From the NCBI GenBank assembly GCA_964520425.1, contig CAZFMX010000008.1, forward strand, positions 1 to 64,000: 64,000 nt of DNA, given 5' to 3'. A program made the position numbers and the translations under genes. Under the pieces are notes generated by a model, which had not been told where the DNA came from, ran no database searches, and was given only the letters and a program-made list of their open reading frames with translations. This DNA is from JAFGFY01 sp964520425. GTDB taxonomy: Bacteria; Desulfobacterota; DSM-4660; Desulfatiglandales; HGW-15. Positions within the stretch are counted from its first letter, which is position 1. Every line of letters begins with the position of its first letter. This document shows, piece by piece, positions 9,415-16,968 of the stretch.

Positions 9415-10422
9415 TCAAAACTGTCTAAGGAATCTTATGTCATTCTTAAAGAAGAGCTGAATATCATCGATTCCATATTTAAGCATGGCAACCCGCTCTA
9501 TTCCCATGCCAAAGGCAAACCCGGAATAGACCTCCGGATCATACCCAACAAAGCGGTACACCTCTGGATCCACCATGCCTGATCCCAATATCTCCAGCCA
9601 ACCTGTATTGGAACAGGTACGACAACCCTTTCCCTTGCATATGACACATCGAATATCCACCTCTGCACTAGGCTCAGTAAAAGGAAAGAAGCTGGGCCTG
9701 AACCTCAAAGCCGTATCCTTGCCGAACATCTGATGGACAAAGCTGGTGAGGCTCCCTTTCAAGTCCCCGAGAGTCACCCCTTTGTCCACAAGAAGGCCTT
9801 CCACCTGATGAAACATGGGGGTATGAGACACATCGGAATCCCTCCGATATACCTTCCCGGGAATAATCACACTCACAGGCGGTGGCTGAGATTCCATGAC
9901 ACGGACTTGCATGGGAGATGTGTGAGTTCTTAGAACCACGTTGTCTGAGACGTACAAGGTATCCTGCATATCCCTGGCTGGGTGATCTTTTGGAAAATTA
10001 AGGGCCTCAAAGTTATAATAATCCAGTTCAACTTCTGGTCCTGAGAGAACGGAATAACCCATTCTCACAAATATGTGACAGATTTCGTTAAGCACCTGTG
10101 TAATCGGGTGCAGTGTGCCTCTGGCTGGTTCCCGCCCAGGAAGAGTTACATCCATAAGAGAATCGTCCGATGTCTTTCCAGACTCTAACCTATTCCGTGC
10201 CTCATCAAGAAGCTTCTGTAAACGATTTTTAATCCGGTTGGCCAACTTGCCCACCTCGGGTCGTTCCTCCGGGGGTAAAGCCTTCAACTGCTTCATTGAG
10301 GAAGTAACTACACTCTTTTTCCCGAGGTAGGTAATCCGTAATTGCTCCAATTCAGAAAGATCGCGTATGGTCTCAATCTCATCGGACGCCCTTTTCTCAA
10401 TTTCAAGGAGTTCTTCTTTCAT
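9415..10422 (-). CDS. pheS: Phenylalanyl-tRNA synthetase alpha subunit
   Basis: 335 aa. Catalytic subunit for phenylalanine activation and transfer. The N-terminal coiled-coil arm (about 1-90) is rich in Glu and Arg; class II motif 2 (HTSPMQVRVME, VYRRDSDVSHTPMFHQVEG) and motif 3 (FAFGMGIERVAMLKYGI) are visible. It carries a CVICKGKGCRTC cysteine cluster near residue 255, seen in a subset of bacterial PheS and possibly binding zinc. The 507-bp gap upstream, filled with hairpins, separates it from rplT, so its expression may be attenuated or independently started. Confidence 0.97.
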   Translation of the reverse strand: MKEELLEIEKRASDEIETIRDLSELEQLRITYLGKKSVVTSSMKQLKALPPEERPEVGKLANRIKNRLQKLLDEARNRLESGKTSDDSLMDVTLPGREPARGTLHPITQVLNEICHIFVRMGYSVLSGPEVELDYYNFEALNFPKDHPARDMQDTLYVSDNVVLRTHTSPMQVRVMESQPPPVSVIIPGKVYRRDSDVSHTPMFHQVEGLLVDKGVTLGDLKGSLTSFVHQMFGKDTALRFRPSFFPFTEPSAEVDIRCVICKGKGCRTCSNTGWLEILGSGMVDPEVYRFVGYDPEVYSGFAFGMGIERVAMLKYGIDDIQLFFKNDIRFLRQF

Positions 10423-10929
10423 GCTTTCGCTCGGTCATCACTACAAATCAGCTGGTTCTGCTGATTTGTCCTTGTTCATTACCGCAAATCAGCCGGTGCG
10501 ATCAGTGACCGGCTGAATTTGCATAGCAAATGGATTTTTGGAAAATCCATTAGGAACGGATCTCTGACAATCAATTACAGTCGCAGTAAACAATGAAACT
10601 CCCCGTAGCAAGCTACGGGGCATCGAAGCTGAATTCGTCGAAGCTGACCCGCCTTTCCATCCTCTGTAGCAGGCGACTGCGGAGGGCATGCGTAGCTTCG
10701 GCGGGTCACCTCGCCATCATGTCAAGCCGTAGCTTTATGCAAAGGCTGATCCCCCTGCAACAAACTGCAGGGTATCCTGGCGAAGGTGAATGAACCAAAA
10801 ACCCCGTCTGAACCAAAGCCAAACGGGGCCTTCTCCCATATCATGTCTCCGGTTGAGGGCATCAGACTTCCTTTGCACTTGCCCCACAGACCGACGCAAT
10901 GCACGGGATCATTTGCATATTCTCATGGC
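10423..10929. other. Hairpin-rich gap between rplT and pheS
   Basis: No gene is supported. A series of separate stems lies here: 10443-10469 (10-bp stem ACAAATCAGC), 10484-10522 (about 14 bp), 10529-10551 (10-bp stem AATGGATTTT), 10601-10620 (CCCCGTAG/CTACGGGG) and 10646-10707 (GACCCGCC/GGCGGGTC enclosing a second stem). The rplT terminator lies at 10796-10828. The stem nearest pheS is only 20 bases from its start codon. The region could be a pheST leader or a cluster of short palindromic repeats; I cannot tell which. Confidence 0.6.
10796..10828 (-). terminator. Probable intrinsic terminator after rplT
   Basis: On the minus strand a 6-bp CCCCGT/ACGGGG stem with a 15-nt loop is followed directly by TTTTTG. 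It lies about 100 bases after the rplT stop and would separate the infC-rpmI-rplT transcript from pheST, at least in part. Confidence 0.6.
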
Positions 10930-11286
10930 TCAAGAAACGGAGGGCCTCGCCACTCTTACTATTTCTGAAAAGGTTGCAGGATCATTTATAGCCATGTCGG
11001 CGAGAATCTTTCTATCCAAACTAACCCCCGCCTTGTGCAATCCCCCAATGAAAGTGCTGTAAGACAGTCCATTGTCCCTGGCTGCCGCGTTAATCCGCGA
11101 AATCCAGAGCCGTCTAAAATCCCTCTTCCTAGTCCTTCTGTCCCGGTAAGCAAACATTCCCGCCCTGTTGATGGCGATGGCGGCTGTTTTAAAAAGCCTA
11201 CTCTGACCGCCTCTAAAGCCTTTTGCGGCTTTGAGTATCTTGTTTCTTCGTTGCCTGGCTTTAAAGCCTCTTTTCACTCTTGGCAT
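10930..11286 (-). CDS. rplT: 50S ribosomal protein L20
   Basis: 118 aa, the normal size. It starts MPRVKRGFKARQRRNKILK, the strongly basic N-terminal tail that threads into 23S rRNA, and continues into the helical globular domain with LWISRINAAARDNGLSYS. It binds early in 50S assembly, and in several bacteria L20 also represses its own operon. The start codon follows GGAGTGAGG. It sits between rpmI and the terminator at 10796. Confidence 0.98.
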   Translation of the reverse strand: MPRVKRGFKARQRRNKILKAAKGFRGGQSRLFKTAAIAINRAGMFAYRDRRTRKRDFRRLWISRINAAARDNGLSYSTFIGGLHKAGVSLDRKILADMAINDPATFSEIVRVARPSVS

Positions 11287-11379
11287 AATTAAACCTCACT
11301 CCACAGTCTTTTACCGTATACAATGTAAAAAATCCCAGACCTTCAAGCCTCGGATTTCCAGTCAGATCCCGATATCCAT

Positions 11380-11577
11380 TCATGCATAAGGGATAAGCCT
11401 GTTCACCTTCTGCAAATTGGTAGAATCTACAAGGGCCGATTTACGTAAACTACGCTTCCTTTTAGTCGTCTTTTTCGTAAGAATATGGTTCCCAAAAGCC
11501 TTATTACGTACAACCTTTCCCGAACCCGTGGTCTTGAATCTTTTGGCTGCTCCGCGGTTGGTTTTTATTTTTGGCAT
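11380..11577 (-). CDS. rpmI: 50S ribosomal protein L35
   Basis: 65 aa, very basic, with the standard start MPKIKTNRGAAKRFKTTGSG and a C-terminus rich in Arg and Leu. It occupies the conserved position between infC and rplT. The 93-base spacer to rplT and the 122-base spacer to infC are long enough to contain the L20-binding leader known in other bacteria; I could not establish that fold here. Confidence 0.97.
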   Translation of the reverse strand: MPKIKTNRGAAKRFKTTGSGKVVRNKAFGNHILTKKTTKRKRSLRKSALVDSTNLQKVNRLIPYA

Positions 11578-11699
11578 ACTCGAATCTCCATCCTTTGAAA
11601 ACTTGGCGGTTTTTCCTCCATTGACAAGGCAATATTTTCTCCCGCCATTTGCTACACCTGACCGAAGACCAGGCGCATGGTTTGTTTTTTCTTAAGTCC

Positions 11700-12215
11700 C
11701 TACTTGGGGACAATGACCATAGTCAGGTTGCGGCCTTCCTGTTTTGGGGGCTGTTCTACCGTTCCTTCTTCAATGACTTCCTCCTCAACCCTCTTCAGGA
11801 GTTCCACACTCGCGTCTTTGTAAGCCAGTTCTCTTCCCCGAAAAACCACAGTCACCTTCACTTTGTCTTTCTTGGCCAGGAATTTCTTGATATTCCTTAT
11901 CTTGAAACCCAGATCATGCTCTTCAGTATGTGGTCTGAGCTTAATCTCCTTTAGCTGTGAAGACCTTCCCTTCTTTCGAGTACTTTGCTCCCGCTTGCTC
12001 GCCTCGTACTTGAACTTGCCGTAATCCATGATCCTACAAACGGGGGGATCTGAGTTCGGGGCTACTTCAACGAGATCCAGCCCTTCCTCCATAGCGGCAT
12101 TCAGTGCATCCCGAATGCCCGCGATACCCAGCTGACGCCCATCAACGGAAATCAATCTCACTGTCTTTGCATGTATCCTATTGTTCACTCTAATAGAATC
12201 AATCTTCTTTGCTAT
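11700..12215 (-). CDS. infC: Translation initiation factor IF-3, with a non-canonical AUA start
   Basis: 171 aa when read from the AUA codon at 12215-12213. This gives an N-terminus of Met (from AUA), AKKIDSIRVNNRIHAK, which matches usual IF-3 ends. A perfect AAGGAGGT lies 7 nt before it and overlaps the thrS stop codon. The first ordinary start in frame is GTG at 12188, which lacks a suitable ribosome-binding site and would remove nine conserved residues. The N-domain spans about 10-80 and the C-domain 85-171 (KFKYEASKREQ linker, then IKKFLAKKDKVKVTVVFRGR). Rare AUU/AUC/AUA starts let IF-3 repress its own translation in other bacteria, so the same control is likely here. Confidence 0.95.
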   Translation of the reverse strand: MAKKIDSIRVNNRIHAKTVRLISVDGRQLGIAGIRDALNAAMEEGLDLVEVAPNSDPPVCRIMDYGKFKYEASKREQSTRKKGRSSQLKEIKLRPHTEEHDLGFKIRNIKKFLAKKDKVKVTVVFRGRELAYKDASVELLKRVEEEVIEEGTVEQPPKQEGRNLTMVIVPK

Positions 12216-12220
12216 CGCCG

Positions 12221-14140
12221 CTACCTCCTTTGCCTCTGCTCCTCGTGAATTAAATCAATAAAAGCCTTCTCGGCCATAAACGGAAGATTTTCGCCGGTTC
12301 TCAATCTCGGTGTAAGACCTTTCTGTTCTTGCTCCTTGTTGCCGATGATGAGCATATACGGAATCTTCTGAAGCTGGGCCTCTCTAACCTTCAGTCCAAG
12401 CTTTTCGTTTCGAAAATCCCCCTTGGCTCTTATACCCCCTTCTTTTAAGGATTTCAACACTTTTTCTCCGTAAGGGATATTTCGATCCGTCACGGTAAGG
12501 AGGATGGCCTGTACAGGAGAAAGCCAGGTTGGAAAAGTTCCCGCATAGTGTTCTATGAGCACGCCAATGAATCTTTCCATGGCGCCCAGAATCACTCGAT
12601 GAATCATGACCGGTCGATGCTTCTGTCCGTCTTTATCTATATACGAGAGATCAAATCTCTCGGGCATGGTAAAGTCACACTGAATGGTTGCACACTGCCA
12701 TTCTCTCTCCAAGGCATCCCTCAGCTTCACATCGATTTTGGGTCCATAAAAAGCGCCATCCCCTTCATTGATCTGATACGGCATATGATGATCATCCAGC
12801 GCTTTCTTAAGGGCGTCTGTTGCGCGATTCCAGTCCTTTTCAGAGCCAATGGATTTCTCAGGACGTGTGCTGATCTCGAGTTCATATTCAAATTGGAAGA
12901 TACCCATGACATCCCTTACAAAATCAAGAACCCCCTTGATCTCGCCGTCCAGCTGATCCGGTGTACATATGATGTGGGCATCATCCTGTGTAAACTCTCT
13001 GACTCTCAGAAGGCCGTGTAATACCCCGGAGCGTTCATGACGATGAACAAGTCCCAGTTCAAAATATCTTTTAGGCAGGTCTCGATAACTCCGCATCTTG
13101 GAGTTGTAAATCAACATATGGGCCAAGCAGTTCATCGGTTTGATACCATAGGACTGCTCATCAATCTCGGTGAAGTACATATTCTCACGGTAGTTATCGT
13201 AATGTCCGGATCTCTGCCACAACTCAGTCTTCAGGAGCAGAGGGCCTTTGACGATTTCGTAACCACGTCTCAGATGTTCTTGAATTTCAAAATCCTCTAA
13301 AATGTGACGAAGTATGTACCCTTTCGGATGCCAAACAATCATTCCAGAACCGATTTCTTCATGGGTACTGAAAAGCTCGAGTTCCTTTCCCAACCTCACA
13401 TGGTCTCTTTTCTTGGCCTCTTCAATCTTCTGAAGATGTTTCTTCAATGCCTTGGGATCGGCAAATGCCACACCATAGATTCGACTCAGCATGGGCCTCT
13501 TCTCATCACCACGCCAATATGCACCTGCCATTTTCGTCAATCGAAAGGCTTTGATTTTACCGGTCGATGGAAGATGCGGGCCACGGCAGAGGTCGGTGAA
13601 ACTCCCTTGAGTGTAAACAGAAACCCTCTCTTCACCCAAATCCTCTATGATTTCGATCTTATAGTCTTCTCCCCCTTTTTGAAATAACGCGATCGCCTCC
13701 TGGCTGGTCATTTCCCTTCTTTCAAAAGGTAGATCAGCATTGATGATTTCCTTCATCTTTTCTTCAATCTTGGAAAGGTCCTCTTCCTTGAACGGCCGTT
13801 CATAATCAAAATCATAGTAAAAGCCATTCTCTATGGCAGGGCCGATGGTCACCTTGACGCCTGGGAAAAGCTCCTTAACGGCTTCCGCCATCACATGGGA
13901 AGTGCTATGGCGCATGATGTCCAGTCCATCTTCTGAATCAAGGAAAACAGGTTCCAGACTATCGTCAGAATCTATTCGTGCGGATAGATCCTTGAGTTCT
14001 CCGTTGATCCTGGCGGCCACTACCCTCTCCAAACCCACGACATGGAGCTCTTCCAAAGCCTCTAGGGCTGAAATGGATGTGGCCTCGATCTCTTTGCCTT
14101 CACCATTGATAAGATGAATTTTCATTCTCTTCTGATCCAT
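12221..14140 (-). CDS. thrS: Threonyl-tRNA synthetase
   Basis: 639 aa, the usual length. TGS domain (about 1-65), then the second N-terminal editing domain with HSTSHVMAEAVKELFPG and the C-terminal CRGPH ligand (about 75-240), class II catalytic core (about 240-535, zinc ligand in KPMNCLAHM), and anticodon-binding domain (about 540-639, VQAILLTVTDRNIPYG). The ATG at 14140 has no clear ribosome-binding site. The in-frame ATG at 14125 follows AGAAGAG and begins MKIHLINGEG, which matches common ThrS N-termini, so it may be the true start. It leads the thrS-infC-rpmI-rplT cluster and has its own promoter and leader. Confidence 0.96.
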   Translation of the reverse strand: MDQKRMKIHLINGEGKEIEATSISALEALEELHVVGLERVVAARINGELKDLSARIDSDDSLEPVFLDSEDGLDIMRHSTSHVMAEAVKELFPGVKVTIGPAIENGFYYDFDYERPFKEEDLSKIEEKMKEIINADLPFERREMTSQEAIALFQKGGEDYKIEIIEDLGEERVSVYTQGSFTDLCRGPHLPSTGKIKAFRLTKMAGAYWRGDEKRPMLSRIYGVAFADPKALKKHLQKIEEAKKRDHVRLGKELELFSTHEEIGSGMIVWHPKGYILRHILEDFEIQEHLRRGYEIVKGPLLLKTELWQRSGHYDNYRENMYFTEIDEQSYGIKPMNCLAHMLIYNSKMRSYRDLPKRYFELGLVHRHERSGVLHGLLRVREFTQDDAHIICTPDQLDGEIKGVLDFVRDVMGIFQFEYELEISTRPEKSIGSEKDWNRATDALKKALDDHHMPYQINEGDGAFYGPKIDVKLRDALEREWQCATIQCDFTMPERFDLSYIDKDGQKHRPVMIHRVILGAMERFIGVLIEHYAGTFPTWLSPVQAILLTVTDRNIPYGEKVLKSLKEGGIRAKGDFRNEKLGLKVREAQLQKIPYMLIIGNKEQEQKGLTPRLRTGENLPFMAEKAFIDLIHEEQRQRR

Positions 14141-14152
14141 TCACACAAAGTA

Positions 14153-14198
14153 AATAAGGCATCCGACGCGAGCGGTAGCTCTGCTCAGATGCCTTATT
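14153..14198 (-). promoter_or_regulatory. Hairpin at the end of the thrS leader
   Basis: An 11-bp perfect stem (AATAAGGCATC paired with GATGCCTTATT) lies just before thrS on its own strand, at the end of a transcribed leader of about 250 nt. There is a TTATTTACTTT tract after it but no clean U-run, so it is a weak terminator or a translation-blocking hairpin. A T-box or other thrS leader is possible, but I could not identify the T-box core with confidence. Confidence 0.45.
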
Positions 14199-14399
14199 GA
14201 AAAATCCATCAGAAAGCACGATCCTATGCTACAACCCTAATCCTTTTCCTTTGACTGAAGTATAAGATTTAATAACAGTCAAAAAGTTCTCAGTTTCACT
14301 TCTATCCCGTATATGGGTCCATACAGAGAAACCTCAGTAACACTTCCAACTCTACAGCAGAGTATTTGAAATCATTGATAAAATCACATACTTAGCATA

Positions 14400-14428
14400 A
14401 CGATACAAGAATACAAAGAAAAAGTCAA
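14400..14428 (-). promoter_or_regulatory. Sigma-70-like promoter of the thrS operon
   Basis: On the minus strand TTGACT is separated by 17 nt from TATCGT. It lies about 260 bases before thrS, leaving a long 5' leader that ends in the 14153-14198 hairpin. Confidence 0.55.
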
Positions 14429-14876
14429 GACACAATTCCTCCAAATTTAACCATGAATTCCATATCTAACCCCACTCTTTTCGCTTTTTGGAGCCCGATG
14501 AAACTAGTATCGTATCCCCGAATAAACTTGAATAATAAGTACCCGCTGCACAGATTCAAAGAGGCCCCCATACCCCCCGTGTCATAGAACCTGAAAAATG
14601 ATTTAAGATATTTCTGAGACACGACACTAGGAGTATTTTCAAAATAACCGCTTGTTTCATCACCGGGTTCACGGTATTTGCCCAAAACATTGTGTCATTA
14701 TGTTCCCCTTGACATACAATTCAATACTCTCCTATACTCACTCTTAAAAAATGATTCTTATCAGCTTTTGAATAGTCACCGAAACGCTTATCTCTACCTG
14801 TTATTTGAGGAGTATCCTGTAATAAGCTACAGGGAATACGTCCATTATTTTGGTTCAACATATAAAGGTTTTACTC
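14429..14876. other. Divergent intergenic region, thrS / redox cassette
   Basis: No supported gene. It contains the promoter at 14709-14738 reading right. The open frame on the minus strand (14425-14685) ends in the thrS promoter, has no recognisable domain and is not annotated. Confidence 0.5.
14709..14738 (+). promoter_or_regulatory. Promoter of the redox cassette, shared CTTGACAYACAA type
   Basis: TTGACA, 18-nt spacer, TATACT. It belongs to a set of five near-identical promoters in this window (also 27092-27121 minus, 38120-38149, 45533-45561, 48258-48287). The upstream TGTCAT at 14693-14698 is shared with the 38 and 48 kb copies. Confidence 0.75.
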
Positions 14877-15368
14877 ATGATCCGTGATGCCTTGTTAGTC
14901 CTCATTATCGCGGCGACTCTAGCCCTAGTCAGCAACGCGTTCCGAGAGGATGGAATTCCCCTGATAGCCAAAGGGGAATATAACATCCTCGTGCCATGCC
15001 CCGAATCCATGGGAGAGGCAACAGCGATAAACAGTGATGATCCCCTTATTGTGGATCCTGCCTCCCTGCTCATTGATGTGCGGTCCCGGAAGGAGTATGA
15101 CGAGTGGCATCTTCCCCAAGCCCTGAATCAACCATACAATTGGCTGGCGGAACAGGATGAAGTAGACCAGAAAGCAGCCGAGGTGGCCAAGAATATAGCC
15201 CGAAGCAGAAAGCATCACGTGGTTGTTTACGGTGACGGCGAAAACCCTGATGCCGGGGAATACTGGGCAGCATCACTGTCGCAATCGGGCATAAAGAACG
15301 TGGTATACATATCGGGGGGTGCCAATGCGTTTAGCCAGTTGGAAACTTTGTCCGGAGGAAAGCAATGA
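14877..15368 (+). CDS. Exported rhodanese-fold protein lacking the catalytic cysteine
   Basis: 163 aa from the ATG at 14877, which has AAAGG upstream; an ATG at 14850 would add nine residues without a ribosome-binding site. A hydrophobic N-terminus (about 5-22) acts as a signal or anchor. The rhodanese domain covers about 60-155, with LLIDVRSRKEYDEWHLPQA, and the active-site strand reads HVVVYGDGENPDAG. Aspartate or glycine therefore sits where sulfurtransferases have cysteine, so thiosulfate sulfurtransferase activity is unlikely. Its stop overlaps the start of the MauE-like gene. It is probably a structural or binding partner of the exported redox proteins downstream (inference). Confidence 0.8.
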   Translation: MIRDALLVLIIAATLALVSNAFREDGIPLIAKGEYNILVPCPESMGEATAINSDDPLIVDPASLLIDVRSRKEYDEWHLPQALNQPYNWLAEQDEVDQKAAEVAKNIARSRKHHVVVYGDGENPDAGEYWAASLSQSGIKNVVYISGGANAFSQLETLSGGKQ

Positions 15369-15853
15369 GTCAATATTGGAAAAGGATGATCGGCTCCCAA
15401 TGGTTGCTCTTGGGTGCCCGTCTCTACCTGGGTTTGGTGTTTGTCGTCGCAAGCTGGCATAAAATCATGGCCCCTGGGACATTTGCTCTGGATGTCGCTA
15501 CTTATCAGTTTCTTCCCCTGTGGGCTACAAACGGATTTGCGCTGGTACTGCCCTGGGTGGAGTTGCTGGCCGGAGTCATGCTGATCTTGGGGCTTCGTGC
15601 ACGGGCTGCGGCATTGCTGGCCCTGTGTATGATGGTGAGTTTCATCGTGGCGCTCATATGGGCGCTTCACCTGGGACTGGACATGGCATGTGGTTGTTTT
15701 GCCTCTCAGGCCGCCACAACAGACGATCCCATCTCCTGGCACACCATGGTTCGGGATCTGATCTGGTTCGCATTAGCACTCTATATTCTCACACTTGATC
15801 AGGCACGTCTGGGGCTTGACCATATCTTTTTTAACAGGAAAGTCAGTTCATGA
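15365..15853 (+). CDS. MauE/DoxX-like membrane protein
   Basis: 162 aa with four predicted membrane segments (about 12-32, 52-75, 78-100, 125-145). The overall pattern (LYLGLVFVVASWHKIMAP, PWVELLAGVMLILGLRARAAA) matches the DoxX/MauE family of inner-membrane proteins. A MACGCFA motif with two closely spaced cysteines lies in the loop near residue 103. MauE works with the thioredoxin-like MauD in forming disulfides of methylamine dehydrogenase, and here too a thioredoxin-fold gene follows, with a 4-base overlap. A role in passing electrons or oxidising equivalents across the membrane is inferred. Confidence 0.85.
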   Translation: MSQYWKRMIGSQWLLLGARLYLGLVFVVASWHKIMAPGTFALDVATYQFLPLWATNGFALVLPWVELLAGVMLILGLRARAAALLALCMMVSFIVALIWALHLGLDMACGCFASQAATTDDPISWHTMVRDLIWFALALYILTLDQARLGLDHIFFNRKVSS

Positions 15854-16686
15854 GACGAATGATCTTCATTTTGATTCTGCTGATCCCCGCTATGGGTATA
15901 GCCTCTGAGTCGTGGGATCAGATTGAAACCTGTACTGATCTTGGGGAAGCTGAACAGGAAGTCGCCCTATCCATTCTAAAATCACGACGGCCATACGACT
16001 GCTGTGATGAAACGATTCTGGAATGTTTATCAAAGGAGCTGGTTTGCCCCCTTGTTTTGCGGCTTGCCAAAGATATCTGCCGCAGTGCAGGAGAAGGTCG
16101 GACCAAGGATCAAATTGATGAGGAGTATTCCAAGCGCGTAGCAAGCACGACAGCTCCCCGCCTGGACATCGACATCAGCGGGTCAACACCAGCGGGTGAT
16201 CCAAACGCAAAGATTGAAATCGTTGCATATGTATGCGCGCGATGTCCCTATTGTGCACTATTCACCCGGGACATCTATAAGAGTGTGACCTCAGGAAGGC
16301 TCAAAGGAAAAGCCAAGTTCTATATTCGACCATACGTCCTCCAGCAACACAGGGGATCTTATTACGGCGCGCTGGCCATGAACGCCGCAGAATCTATGGG
16401 CAAATTCTGGGAAATGTTTCTCTATATGTGTGAGCACTTTAATGATTTTGACCGAGATAAACTTCCCGAATGGGCGGCTTTACAGGGTATGGATGCCGAT
16501 CAATTTCAAGAGCTCATGGACGACGATGCCACTTGGGAGAAACAGCTTGAATCCCAGAAAGAAGCAAAACGGAACGGACTCGATAAAACCCCGTTCATTT
16601 TCGTAAACAGAAGACATTATTCTGCTTCATCGAGGCCGGAGGTTCTTGAGGATTTTGTGGAAGGAGAATATGAGCGACTGCCCTAA
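15850..16686 (+). CDS. Exported DsbA-like thioredoxin-fold protein with CcmH-like N-terminal domain
   Basis: 278 aa with a cleavable signal peptide (about 1-19). Residues about 25-95 contain several cysteines (PYDCCDETILEC, ELVCPLVL, KDICR) followed by DQIDEEYSKR; the helix pattern recalls the CcmH-type domain but lacks its exact CxxC. Residues about 105-278 form a DsbA/thioredoxin fold with the active site CARCPYCALFTRD and a late KTPFIFVNRRHY strand consistent with a cis-proline loop. It overlaps the MauE-like gene by 4 bases (ATGA), so the three genes form one operon. Role: a periplasmic dithiol-disulfide carrier of unknown client. Confidence 0.82.
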   Translation: MRRMIFILILLIPAMGIASESWDQIETCTDLGEAEQEVALSILKSRRPYDCCDETILECLSKELVCPLVLRLAKDICRSAGEGRTKDQIDEEYSKRVASTTAPRLDIDISGSTPAGDPNAKIEIVAYVCARCPYCALFTRDIYKSVTSGRLKGKAKFYIRPYVLQQHRGSYYGALAMNAAESMGKFWEMFLYMCEHFNDFDRDKLPEWAALQGMDADQFQELMDDDATWEKQLESQKEAKRNGLDKTPFIFVNRRHYSASSRPEVLEDFVEGEYERLP

Positions 16687-16968
16687 TACCAAGTTTTAGA
16701 TGTTTTATGAGCTTTAAAACTATCTCGCAAGGTCCTCTTTATAATTGTTTTTGTGATCCCTATCTTATATGTTCTTCCTGACTGGCTTCGCACTCCTGAC
16801 AGCCGTCTCTGCTGCATTTTCCGCAACCGGCTCGTCGAGATGATTCCCTTTGATCACCTCTGCAGCATCTGTTACTCTCCACGGATGATTTTATCTCCGA
16901 GCTTCGACACTCTCCCGAGGGGTATTTGTTATTTTCTCGCACTTTTGGTTTCGTGATAGCGATATTTC

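Noticed and set aside
14153..14428. T-box riboswitch upstream of thrS
   Set aside because: A leader and hairpin are present, but I could not identify the conserved T-box core or a specifier codon; kept as a question only.
14425..14685. 86-codon frame on the minus strand left of the redox cassette
   Set aside because: It ends within the thrS promoter, has no ribosome-binding site and no recognisable domain.
14877..15368. Active thiosulfate sulfurtransferase
   Set aside because: The active-site cysteine position is not cysteine, so only the fold is claimed.
16760..16942. Cysteine-rich 60-codon frame on the minus strand
   Set aside because: Spacing of its cysteines fits no zinc-ribbon family I know, and there is no ribosome-binding site.
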